A DNA stretch of 64,000 nucleotides, taken from Microplitis mediator (lineage: Eukaryota; Arthropoda; Insecta; Hymenoptera; Braconidae). Below, piece by piece: positions 11,201 to 21,338 of the stretch; position 1 is the stretch's first letter, and each line of letters opens with the position of its first letter. The notes under the pieces were generated by a model that saw nothing but the letters and a program-made list of their open reading frames with translations, ran no database searches and was not told the DNA's origin. The stretch covers positions 6,572,001 through 6,636,000 of the forward strand of contig NC_079975.1 of NCBI RefSeq assembly GCF_029852145.1, written 5' to 3'. A program made the position numbers and the translations under genes.

Positions 11201-13248
11201 AAGCACTGTCTGCAATAAAATTGTGGACAAAGCTCCGAAAAAAAGTTTGTTTTCATCTTGTTAAAGATTATGAGCTTTTCAGAGCAAAAAACGTGATCCT
11301 TTAATTTTTTTAAAAATTTGATAGCGTGAAACAAAAAAACGGCTGGTTGGATTAATTTGGCTTTCTGCAGGGTTTTTGTGGACATATTGAACTGTAAAAT
11401 GCACAGTCAACATTATCGATTTCCACAATATTTTCGTTTCAGCGCTTGATTTTCCAAAAAACCACAAAAAGCCCTTTTTTTGTTGCATTTTTAAATTCAT
11501 GTGACGATAGTAAAAATTTTTTTTTTCGAAAAAGCAATGGCTAATCATTGAAGGGAATTTATTCAAGTTTTTAAAACCCACCATTAACTTTCTGTGCGAT
11601 CATTGGTTTCTGAGATATCTATAATCAAAGACAAAAGGATCCTTTTCCATTTGAAGACCGATATCTCGGCGAGAAGTGGACGTATCAAGGTCCATAAAAA
11701 AAGAAATTAAAGCTGAATAATGAAGGTATCCGATCCTTATAGTGGTTAAGCAAAAATAATTTTTTTCCACGCCCGGAGACCAAAAAAAAAAATTTTTTTA
11801 AATTTGAAAATTTTTTTGTCGTTGGTTTTTCTAAGATTACTCAAAAACTGCTGACGCTAAAAAATTTTGAAGTTCTAATCCAAAAATTAGATACTTGGAG
11901 CTACAATTTCCTTTTTTTTTTTTTTTTTGTACGACCATTTCTCTCAAAGTTAGAGCCTGTTGAAAATCGCCTAAAAATTTAGAATTTTTTTTTGATCCTT
12001 TAATTTTTTCCATTAGTGTATGTTTGTCGTTTATTTTTATACGATGCATTACTCTGTAATTATTTTACTTACTAAACTAGTAACCCTATGAATTTTGCTT
12101 TAGAAATATTTAAAAATTTTTCTCCTTTCTTTGAAATGCACTATAGTTAAAATACTCACCTCGATAGTCAACTTATCAGCACAATAACACGGCAATAATA
12201 TTTGAAAAAACATTGCAGTTATAAATGCAAAGTTACCAGCGAAACTCATCGTCGCCGGTTTTGTGTGTGACAGCAGATACGCGATTGTGCAAAGGAGAAG
12301 TGAGCTTACAGTATACTGCACAAATATCACGCTTGAGAATATTTCATTGATAAATTTAACTAAACTAAAAAAAAAAAAATCTGTTTTTTCTTCTTCTCCA
12401 TTTATGATAAAAAATACTACGAACCTCAAAATATCAATATGATAGTTGACCCACTCGGCCATCATTTTACGTTCAGCGATTATTATTTCATCCTGTGGAT
12501 TATTATTTTCTACCATAATTTTCAATTTTTCTGTCATTACTCTAAACCTATATCTCAGAATGTGAATGTGCCCACACATGTAGCACATTATGCAGGGTAG
12601 CAACAAGTCTAGTATCAAATAAATAGTCGACATGCTGAATACAGAGTAAAGTTGATAGACAGCCGTCACCCAGTAGAGTTTATTTGTGCGCGAGTAATTA
12701 TAGGGAAACCACCCGTTGTACGGGAGAACGTTCGGTGACTCCATGACAGACATGTGCCCTGCAGAATATGTCATGAGTGTGCTCATAATTACTAATGGAT
12801 AATAAATGATAATGTTTCTGAAAAAAAGGAAAAATAATGAAATATTAAAAACGCAGTGGCCGGGATTCGAATCGTGGATTTGAATTTACCTTATAAAGTC
12901 AGTGAATCGCTTGAAAATGACTTCCTCTTGATGATCTCGGAGTTTAAAAGGACCTTTTCCGAGCGAGTCAAGGACATAAGCAATGCTTGAGCGATTCTCA
13001 ATCATGCAGATGACTTTCTGGCGGACGACGATCATTGCGAAGATCAACGACAAGTTATCGACAAAGGCATCGAGATCAACATTTTTGAATTCGAGGTCCA
13101 AGATCCCGGACAGTAAGAGAAAGTGGTTGATTATTACTACAATCGATCGGTAAATATGATAAAAAATTGCTTTTATTCCATGCCAATGTCGAGGTTTCCA
13201 GACTCCAAGAATACTGAGGAGAGAGAAGTTCAATTCCAAGACTTGCAT
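8296..13248 (-). CDS. Odorant receptor (7tm_6 family), copy B
   Basis: Proposed exons, minus strand: 13248-12890, 12817-12425, 12364-12156, 8716-8568, 8352-8296. Each exon has the same length as its counterpart in copy A and the total is 388 residues, so the gene appears intact. By my count, exon 1 differs from copy A at about 18 of 120 residues, exon 2 at about 9 of 131, exon 3 at about 5 of 69, and exons 4-5 at only one (Ile to Val). Like copy A, it would be a ligand-selective odorant receptor working with Orco. Intron 2 is 60 nt with no in-frame stop, so an unspliced message would stay open through it; copy A's intron is 58 nt and would shift frame. Intron 3 (about 3.4 kb) contains several repeat insertions, including a 1.9-kb palindrome. 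The start at 13248 mirrors copy A. Confidence 0.85.
8830..9008. repeat. TACACGGA-bounded array of GTTGCTGCAACAG words
   Basis: Bounded by TACACGGAAAAAA and TTTTTTCCCGTGTA. The interior is five to six imperfect copies of GTTGCTGCAACAGG, each containing a perfect palindromic core (TTGCTGCAA). It lies in receptor B intron 3 and is absent from A. Confidence 0.65.
9010..9335. repeat. ACGGTAAATT word array, copy 1
   Basis: Many variants of TTTACGGTAAATTTGCGG in both orientations. The edges resemble GGCGAATCCAGATTACAG and ACCGTAATGTGGACCCACC, which match the inverted CGGATCCGAATTACGG edges of the arrays at 16484 and 52380. Lies in receptor B intron 3. Confidence 0.6.
9460..9652. repeat. Inverted repeat with a TACACGGAGA left end
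   Basis: A perfect inverted repeat of about 32 bp (left from about 9481, TTGAAATGCTATGGTCTCAC; right ending at about 9650) encloses about 100 bp. TACACGGAGAAA precedes the left arm; no matching right terminus is visible, so the element may be truncated. Lies in receptor B intron 3. Confidence 0.55.
10154..12018. mobile_element. 1865-bp palindromic element, Tc1/mariner-like (TA target), in receptor B intron 3
   Basis: Two arms of about 930 bp are near-perfect reverse complements around position ~11085. The ends are CACTAATGGAAAAAATTAAA and its complement, flanked by TA on both sides (10152-10153 and 12019-12020). The ORFs seen on both strands are mirror images of one another and resemble no transposase, so this is a non-autonomous foldback element. 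Receptor A has the uninterrupted flank near 4315-4330. TA duplication suggests Tc1/mariner mobilisation, which is an inference. Confidence 0.85.
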
Positions 13249-13640
13249 CGTATGAAAATAAGTCTGGTCTAGTCACCAGTAAATCGTCCGCAGACGTCAG
13301 AGTGTCTAGTGCATTGTCTCGGATTTTAAATATTCGTCGCCGTAAATTTTGAAAATTTGTCATTATAATAATCGACGCTGACAAAAATTATGCAAATTGC
13401 GTAATTGTGTAATAAGGGGCAATTCACCGTATATTGTAGAAAGCAAGTTAATAATAAATAAGATTATTTATGAGCTGCGCGAATCGACTGCGTCAACTTG
13501 GAGCCCTCAGTCTTCGGCAGTCTTCAGAGTTTCTACAAAGACAATTCAATCTATCGATTATAAGACTTGTCACTGAGTTAAACGAGCGCATGATATTCAA
13601 CTGCGTTTAACTTCTGTACAAATGTGAGCCTTTGATGTAC
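13249..13640 (-). promoter_or_regulatory. 5' flank of odorant receptor B
   Basis: Duplicate of the block upstream of receptor A (6578-6972). Differences are scattered. No clear core promoter motif was identified. Confidence 0.45.
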
Positions 13641-14674
13641 AAAAGTCAAATAATCATTTAGTGTTACGATTTGTAACTGTTTGAATTGTTGTAATTTATT
13701 GTCGGTTCTTTTTTTTTGATGTTCATTTTATTTTCTAGGGTCGTCGAGCGGCGTCGAAGTCAAGAAAAAAAGAAAAGAATACACGGGTTTGAGGAAGTAA
13801 ATAGAAGTCAAAGGGGAGTAACATCCGGTAGGTAAACTCAATTTCGTGGCAAATAAAATTGGTTACAATCAATGGGTCACAATTCACTGAATTATAACTT
13901 TTAGCTTAAGGATGCCCAATTTTTTTTTTTTTACAGATCTTTGCGTTTCAAAAAATTTTAAAACTAATGGCAAAAAAAAATTTTTTTATGCGTCTTTTAG
14001 CATAATTCCCTACTAACCTGTAGCAATGTCCTTTTACTTTTTGGCACGCGATATAGTGAAACCTAAGCTTACAATCAACCTTCTCAATAAGACATTTTAC
14101 AGATAAATTGAGAAAAATGTAGATAGCCCGAACTGGGATTCGAACCCAGACCATGTCGGTATCGCGCCGAGTGCTTATATAAAAAAATATCTTCCGTTCA
14201 GATCTACGATAAACTTATAAATAACCTCAGTTACTGATGCTTTGTGACCGACCGCGTGATTAAACGTTAACAAATAATTTTTTTTTTTTGATTAATTTTT
14301 TTCGCGAATATAATAAACTGCAAAGGGTTTATTTTTGTGGTTTCTAATTCAGAATTTTTCGCCTTTTAATACAATACCAATTTTAATAGGGCTTTACAGT
14401 AATATATATAAGTTATTTGATGAAAATCCACGGTGTCTCAGCGACCCTAGTGTAATTTTATTATTTATTTAAAAAACGCGGGGGAGTTGAGCTTTTTTAT
14501 TATTATTTTCGTAATCTACGAATTTTTTTATATAAAATAGAACAATAAAATTCCACTAGCAAATTAGGTTCTACAACGGGTAAGAGTAAAGTCAGTGGAC
14601 TACTAAAGAAATCTTTTTGGTTTTTTGATTTCAAGTGAGGCAGTCATGAGTTATCCAGCCTACGGCATAGAGAC
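13641..14674. other. Intergenic, low complexity, with a tRNA-like scrap
   Basis: On the minus strand around 14176-14126 there is a T-arm-like stretch (CTGGGTTCGAATCCCAG) preceded by GCACTCGGCGCGATACCGAC. No complete cloverleaf could be built. Probably a tRNA pseudogene or SINE head. Confidence 0.35.
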
Positions 14675-15500
14675 TTTTTTAACTTCCCGCTAAGAAAATT
14701 GTAAATTTTCAAAAATTCGGGAAGTTATTGGTTTCGGTCCGATTTACGAAAATCGAATTTCCATCAGATGTCGACGTTTTGAGGTCCGAGGGAGCTATTC
14801 TGACTAATTTCACGATGATGTCCGAGTGTATGTATGTATGTATGTATGTATGTATGTACGTACGTACGTACGTATGTAAATACCTGTATCTTTTGAACGG
14901 ATAAACCGATTTTGAACTTTAAGGTGTCATTCGACGCGGATTGTCAATATCTTGAAGCCGAGAGAAAATTGAGCTTGATCGGTAGGGCTCGTTCAGAGAT
15001 ATTCCAAAAATAAAGTTTTTTCAAAAATGTTTTTTTTTTATAACTTTCAATGTGCTCGATAAATTGATTCCAAAATGGACTGGGCTCTAGAGCTTTATAA
15101 GCCGCGTCGAATGCCACGTCAACCATCAAAATCGGTTCATTCGTTCAAGAGAAACCGTTGTCGAAAGAATTAAAAAAAAAAAATTTTTTTATTTTTCCTG
15201 AAATATTACAAAAACGACTCGATAAATCAAATCCAAAATTTGGTCAGCTTTAGAACTTGACAAAACGCGTCGATTGCCGCCTCAACCATCGAAATCGGTT
15301 AATTCGTTCGCGAGATATCGTGGGAGAAAGAAATGCTAAAAAATGGTTTTTTACAAAACAATGGCATACAAAAGTATTTGCGAGCTCGAAGAGCTTGAAA
15401 ATGTATTCACAATAGTGTTTTCGAGCTCAACGAGCTCGAAAACAGTGGGAAGTTTTGGGGCTGGCCCGCAGGGTCAACTTATAGACCGATTTTTTTTTTA
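14675..15500. mobile_element. ACTTCCCGC repeat family, copy 1
   Basis: Starts with TTTTTTAACTTCCCGCTAAG, followed by a short hairpin partner (TTCGGGAAGTTATTGG). It contains a TATG/TACG microsatellite (about 14826-14876) and ends with TCGAGCTCAACGAGCTCGAA and GGCCCGCAGGGTCAAC. The copy at 62889-63450 shares the same start, the phrase TTAATTCGTTCGCGAGATAT and the same end. Fragments occur at 59981-60161 and about 23.77-23.85 kb. No ORF; the superfamily was not determined. Confidence 0.65.
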
Positions 15501-16239
15501 AGTGACTCGACTCTCCCCACTATCACTGGCTTAGTTTTCAATATTATTTTATGAAAATTTAGCAGAACATTCTTGACATGATGCTTAACGGTGTCACAAA
15601 TTTCAAGAATTTCAATAACGAAGGTACTCAAAAAAAAAAAAAAAAATTCCCAAAAATCTGCTCTTTTTTTGTATCTCAGACCCGTTTCCCTCCTTAATTA
15701 TCATAATACTTAAAAATTTCAACAGGAGTGATCTTAATTTGGATTAAGAAAAAACCATCATCTTATAATATTATTATTTCAATGAAACGTAAGATAATAT
15801 TTCTATGAAATGATATAAATTTATTAAAGGTAAATTTATGTACAATATACAGTAATATTTAAACAATAGAATTTAAAGAAAATATTTCATTACCTTCAAA
15901 TAGAATTTAATGCTGAAAGTTTATTTCTGAAAGAGACAGAACAGAGACAAGAATATATTATCAACATTTATTAATACCAGTCGTATCGCTTCGTGGCACA
16001 TTAATTATTTTAACATCAAATATGTAAGATAATTTTTATTTTTTTAATTTAATAAGCCAATTTTATTTTTTTCTATCGTAAAACTTTATATTTGTGTGTA
16101 GTAAAGTATCTTATTAGCTTAAACACTATTATTTTAATACAATAGCAATTTGAAATATTCTTATGATCCACTGTACTTACTGTATGTGTGACTTTAATCG
16201 TTTTTATTATCATGAAAAAATTTTTATTTTATTTTATAC
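15501..16239. other. 3' flank of U2A'
   Basis: AT-rich sequence downstream of the U2A' stop codon, including its 3' UTR. The poly(A) site was not pinned down. No other gene seen. Confidence 0.35.
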
Positions 16240-19238
16240 TTAATCATCATCCTCTTGCATAGCCTCAACAGTGCCATTGGCTCCTGAAAAAAATTTTTAT
16301 TAAAAAATTACTCAATAATCAATATATATATATGTATATTATAAAATAAGTGTACAATGTGCGTGCCGCTAAAACTCAGAAACGAGTTCCGGTACGATCA
16401 TGGGAGTTATAAAAAAAAATGTATCAGTGATTAGTCTGTAATTTCTTAAATCCATAAAAAAAAAATTTGTAATTTTATCCCGAGCGGATCCGAAGTACGG
16501 TAAATTACAATATTTGACTGCAAATATGCCGCAATTTAGGTAAAAATATGACAATTTACGGCAATACACCGCAATTTGTGGAATTTTTACCGCAACACAG
16601 TGAAATACTTTATTTTACGGTAAAATTCCGTAATTTTCCAGTAAATCTCCACCTTTATTCAAAAATACCGCACTTTCATAGTAAAATATTGCAGGATTGC
16701 TGAAACTTTACGGCGAATTACTGTACTTTTACCATAAAATGCTGCAATTCACCGTAAAATACCGTAAGTTACCGTAAAATATTTTACTGTTTTTCCTAAT
16801 ATCGTAATTCAAATCTACCAGGGATATCCAACTCGGTGCCGCGACTATTAAACCAAAGACAGTTCAACCGAGGACACTTCAACCGTACGACATTTCAACC
16901 GACAAAAAATCCCTGATAAGAGGGCACCTAAATAAGGGGTCCAGATTATTTTCAGTTAAAATGTCGCTAAGTTGAACTGTCGTTCAGTTGAATTGTCGCG
17001 GTTGAATATACTCATACACAAATAAATGTTAAAAATTACGCCCTTTTTTCACTAATCTTGTGTGCGTGTAATTTTAAAAATATACTCACACACAAATTGT
17101 GTATGAATAAATTGTGATTACCATTAATTGTCGCGTAGATCAGTTATCGACATATCAATTATCGGCGGATCAATCGTCGCAAGGATCAATTGTCTTTGGA
17201 TCATCGGTCGTGTCACCGCTTTTATCTTATTACTATATTCACTACCGCTCAAAAATATTTGGCTACCTGAATTTTTCTTTGTATTACAAGCAATACATCT
17301 ATTAAAACAATTTTATTAGGTTCTAAAGTTTGTATCTCACCGGAAAATACGTATTGTTATACGTCTAATAATTTGCTAATAAATAATTAAAATTACTATC
17401 AAGTTTCATTCATTCAAACTTTTACAAGATACTTTTTCCTGAGCGGCCAAATACATTTGAGCGGTAGAGTATATTTTAACTTTTCTATCATCTATAATTT
17501 TTAATTATAATTATAAAAAAATTTTGATTACCGTTCTGTTGAGCTCCATCATTAGGAAGGCTTCCAGATTGAAGCAGTTTTCCTAATCGTCTTACTTCAT
17601 CTAAAGATGTCGCATTAGAGATGGCATTTTTAATTTTACTTTTTTCAGCAGCACTCATTACTGTTTTATCAGAATTGCCCATAGCTGCTTGCATTTTTGC
17701 CTTTTTAGCTATTTCTCGTGCCATTTCTTTACCTCGTTTACTTTGGAAGTATTCAACAGCTTCTGTTCTATCTTTTAATTTTATTTTACGACAATCCAAG
17801 AGCCGAAGTTGAGGAAATTTGTATATTATATATTGTCTGTATTGTGGTTTAGCAGATACAGGATTTTGCAACAAACATAAATGCTGAAGGTTTTTAAGAG
17901 GAATCAGAGGATCCAAGTCTCCCAATTCTTGAATCATATTTCCAGTAAGTACTAATATTTCCAAATTAGGTATGTAATTTTCTAAGCCTTCAGCAATTCT
18001 TACAATTCTATTATTGTTGAAAAATAAAGTTTTTATTCTCTTTAGGAATGGAAATCCATCTAATTTTCTTATATCATTATCCGAAAAATCAATTGTATCG
18101 AATTGATCCTAAGAAAAAAAGAAAAGTAAGTTAAATAATAATAATCATTTTCATGTACATTCTCTGATAGCCAAGTTGACGGCAAGCAAACGACAATTTA
18201 CTGCAGCAACTTGTCACCAAATTGAACGCAAAAATTGACATTTCCATAAGTTGACAGCAAGTTGCCCTCAATTTTATCAAAAAGTTGACAAGTTGCGGCA
18301 TTAAATTGTCGAAAGTTGGGAGGCAACAACTTGTAGTCAACAAATTCAAAGGCTGCAATTGTCGTCAACTTGATTGCAATAAATTGACATCAAGTTTCTG
18401 ACCAGTCTTGCTTTCAGTTCTGATAGTCAAGCTTGCGACAATTTACTGCAGTAACTTGTCATCGAGTTGGTTGCAAAAATTGACATTTCTATAAGTTGAC
18501 CGCAAGTTGCGGCAGAAGATTGTCGTCAAGTTTCTAGGAAGGTTGGGAGGCAACAACTTGCAGTCAATAGTTACGAAGGCTGAAATTGTCGTCAACTTGA
18601 TAGCAATCGATTGACATCGTTTCTGACCAGAGTCTTGCTATCAGCCCTGATAGTCAAGCTAGCGACAACTTATTGCAGTAAATTGTCATCAAGTTGGCCG
18701 CAAAAATTGACATATCCATAAATTGAAGGCAAGTTGCCTCCAATTTTATCAGCAAGTTGGCGACATGTTGCGGCAGTAGATTGTCGCCAACTTTCTGGAA
18801 AAGTTGGGAACAACTTGTAGTCAACAATTACAAAAGCTGAAAGTTGTCGACAACTTGATCGCAACTAATTGACACCAACTTTCTGACCAGAAAATCTTGC
18901 TATCAGTGTAATAAAATTACTAATAAATTTTTTATCAACTTACAAGAGTTGCTCCTAAATTTTCAATTGTCGGTATTTTATAACCTAAAACAAAAAAAAA
19001 TTAGTTTAGTTTTTTTTTTAAATTAAATTACAAGATTATATTCACTATTAATAAAGCGTATTCTGTCTTTATATTATTAACATGATTTACGTCTTAATGA
19101 AGATATAAATATTCTTTTTTTTTTTTTTTTTACGAAAGTGGCGGTGTTTTACTAACCTCGAAGGTCCAACTCTCTGTCTCGTACAGGGTTTATATATTGC
19201 ATCGATTGTTGGATTAATTCAGTAGTTAATTTAACCAT
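16240..19238 (-). CDS. SNRPA1: U2 small nuclear ribonucleoprotein A' (U2A')
   Basis: Coding exons, minus strand: 19238-19157, 18984-18944, 18108-17532, 16283-16240 (744 nt, 247 residues; the human protein is 255). All junctions are GT/AG and in phase. U2A' is a leucine-rich-repeat protein that pairs with U2B'' and binds stem-loop IV of U2 snRNA in the spliceosome. Visible landmarks are the N-terminus MVKLTTELIQQ with VRDRELDLRGYKIP, then ENLGATLDQFDTIDFSDN, LRR segments (FLKRIKTLFFNNNRI; LVLTGNMIQELGDLDPL), the LRR cap (YIIYKFPQLRLLDCRKIKLK), the region IKNAISNATSLDEV, LLQSGSLPND, and an acidic tail ending EAMQEDDD. The start at 19238 is the family N-terminus. Introns 2 and 3 hold repeat arrays. 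The gene looks intact; identification is from remembered family sequence. Confidence 0.96.
16484..16826. repeat. ACGGTAAATT word array, copy 2 (U2A' intron 3)
   Basis: Edges CGAGCGGATCCGAAGTACGG and GTAATTCAAATCTACCAGGG. The interior consists of dozens of variants of TTTACGGTAAATT and CCGCAATTT on both strands. The same family is at 9010-9335 and 52380-53466. Confidence 0.6.
16840..17215. repeat. Short word arrays in U2A' intron 3
   Basis: At 16850-17015 there are repeats of GACATTTCAACCG and complements such as GTTGAACTGTCG. At 17115-17215 there are repeats of GATCAATTGTCG-like words. Both can fold. Origin unknown. Confidence 0.4.
18161..18906. repeat. AACTTG array of three tandem units (U2A' intron 2)
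   Basis: Three units start at about 18163, 18419 and 18646, each with CTGATAGYCAAG and ending near TCTTGCTTTCAG or CTTGCTATCAG. Each unit carries the same run of words (ACAATTTACTGCAG, AAGTTGTCATCAAG, TTGGGAGGCAACAACTTG, CGTCAACTTGAT). It occupies most of the roughly 835-nt intron. Confidence 0.65.
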
Positions 19239-20306
19239 TTTAAAGTAATTATTACTAGCAAACTATTACTAGGTTTTGTAAAGATTATGTGTCTCAAAAA
19301 AGTTATACAGCTGATCAAATCATAAACCGAGTATGAAATTTAATAATAAGAGGAATGTTATGCACAATACAGCCAAGTATGACATGATATATGATATATG
19401 ATATATGTTACAAGATACAACTGCAGTAAACTTCCAAAATTTGAAACAGATGGTGTCTCGTGTTCTATCCTTCCGAGCGAATAACTGTTCTGCGCATCTT
19501 TTGTGCGCAAGAAGTGTAGTAGAGTATTTCAAATGAAATATTGGTAATTCAATGGCCATGATTGGTAAGAAAAATTTGTTCGTAATTGAAATTCATAAGT
19601 ATGCGACATATATTTTCATTTTGAATACTTTTTTTAAAACTTGGCGACAGGTTGCGGCTGTTTGACGCCAGTTTATCGCCAACTTGGCTATCAGGGAGGC
19701 CACAAAATTTAAATGTTTCTTGGCAATTTACCATTTGTACCGACCGCAGATGTCAGTCAAGTTGAGATTCCAAGTTGATGACAACTTGCAGCTAAGGTGG
19801 CTATTGGAGAGGGATTATTACCTGGTAAATACCCAAAAGCTTGCAACGTATCAATTTTCTTGAGTTCAAAAAAAGAACTTCGGGACACAAGCACGAAATT
19901 GAAACAAAATTAAAAAAGAGCCATCCGGCCTTACCCGGAATGGAAAGGTATATTTTTTATGAAAATACAATAAAGCTACAATAGTGTAATTAATACTTAT
20001 TTTGTAAGATTAAACATGAATTTCAAGGAAATGAGTTATGCCTTATCATTTAGAAGTTATTAGAAAACTAAGCTGCAAAAATAAGCTTTTTTCATTTTTT
20101 TTGAAATTTTCGATATCATCAAATTGTTAGAAAAGATGTTTAAAAAAATCATGTGTTACAGTGAAAATTAAAGCTAATCGTCCAAATTTTGAGATACTGT
20201 TTACAGAATTGAGTTATCATTTTCGGTTCAAAAATTATTTGAGGATATAGCCAGAAAATTCATTTTTATGGAAATCGAAAAAAATTTCAAATTTCAAACC
20301 CACAAC
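19239..20306. other. Upstream region of U2A' and spacer
   Basis: The U2A' leader and promoter must begin here on the minus strand, but no clear core element is visible. An AACTTG-type fragment lies at about 19640-19800. Nothing else is recognised. Confidence 0.35.
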
Positions 20307-21338
20307 TACACGGAGAGAAATTTATGGTAACCGTTCCTAGTAGGTTTATGAAATATCATCCCATACCGTTATGGTAATGATTACTTGGAATTATGGGATA
20401 TAGGTCCATACTTTCTGGTAAAAGTTCCCATAAGTATGGGAATAATTCCTATAATTATGGTAACAGTTCCCAGATCGCATGTGAAAGAATTATGCTAATG
20501 ATTACCATAATATTATGGTAACCATTATCATAATATATGGTGGTAATCATTACCATAATGTATGGTAACTATTACCATAATATCATAGTAATCGTTCCCA
20601 TAATACTATAGTAAACGTTACCATAATATTATGGTAATGGTTACCATACATTATGGTAATAGTTACCATATACTATGGTAACGGTTACCATATATTATGG
20701 TGATGGTTACCATATATTATGGTGATGGTTACCATATATTATGGTGATGGTTACCATATATTATGGTGATGGTTACCATATATTATGGTAATGGTTACCA
20801 TAATGATGTAGTCATGGTTACCATAATATTATAGTAACCATTACCATAATATATAGTCATGGTTACCATATATTATGGTAATGGTTACCATACATCATGG
20901 TAATGGTTACCATGATATTATGGTAACGATTACTATTATATTATGGTGATGGTTACCATGTATTATGGCAACCATTACCATAATATATGGTAACTATTAC
21001 CATAATATTATAGTAACGATTACCATAATGTTATGGTAACGGTTGCCATGATATTATGGTAGCGATTACTATAATATTATAGTAATGATAACTACAATAT
21101 ATGGGTGCCGTTCCTATAATAAACATTTCAAAAAAACCGGTTACCATGCATTATGGGAACCATTCCCATAATATATTGTAATTGTTACCATAAATTTCTT
21201 TCCGTGTAGGGTAAGCATTACTATTCTATACATGGGTGCTGTTGCTATAATCAATATTTCAAAAAAATCGGTTACCATGCATTATGGGAACCATTCCCAT
21301 AAATATTGTAATTGTAACCATAAATTTGTCTCCGTGTA
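20307..21338. repeat. TACACGGAGA-bounded array of ACCATAATATTATGGTAA words
   Basis: The left end is TACACGGAGAGAAATTTATGG (20307). There are two right ends, CCGTGTA at 21202-21208 and CCGTGTA at 21332-21338; the last 130 bp repeat the preceding segment, suggesting a terminal duplication. The interior holds about fifty variants of GGTTACCATAATATTATGGT, nearly all self-complementary, including five near-identical tandem copies at about 20680-20790. No coding potential. Confidence 0.75.

Noticed and set aside
10588..11584. Pairs of 101-143-codon ORFs on both strands with nearly the same predicted peptides
   Set aside because: They are mirror images created by the 1865-bp palindrome, are Phe/Lys-rich low-complexity translations and match no transposase motif.
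15171..15190. Short homopolymer A/T runs and small AT palindromes throughout (for example 36887-36910)
   Set aside because: Expected by chance at this base composition; not listed individually unless part of a bounded element.
20307..21338. Regular spacer-repeat structure considered as a CRISPR array
   Set aside because: Words are contiguous, degenerate and self-complementary with no unique spacers, and the genome is eukaryotic.
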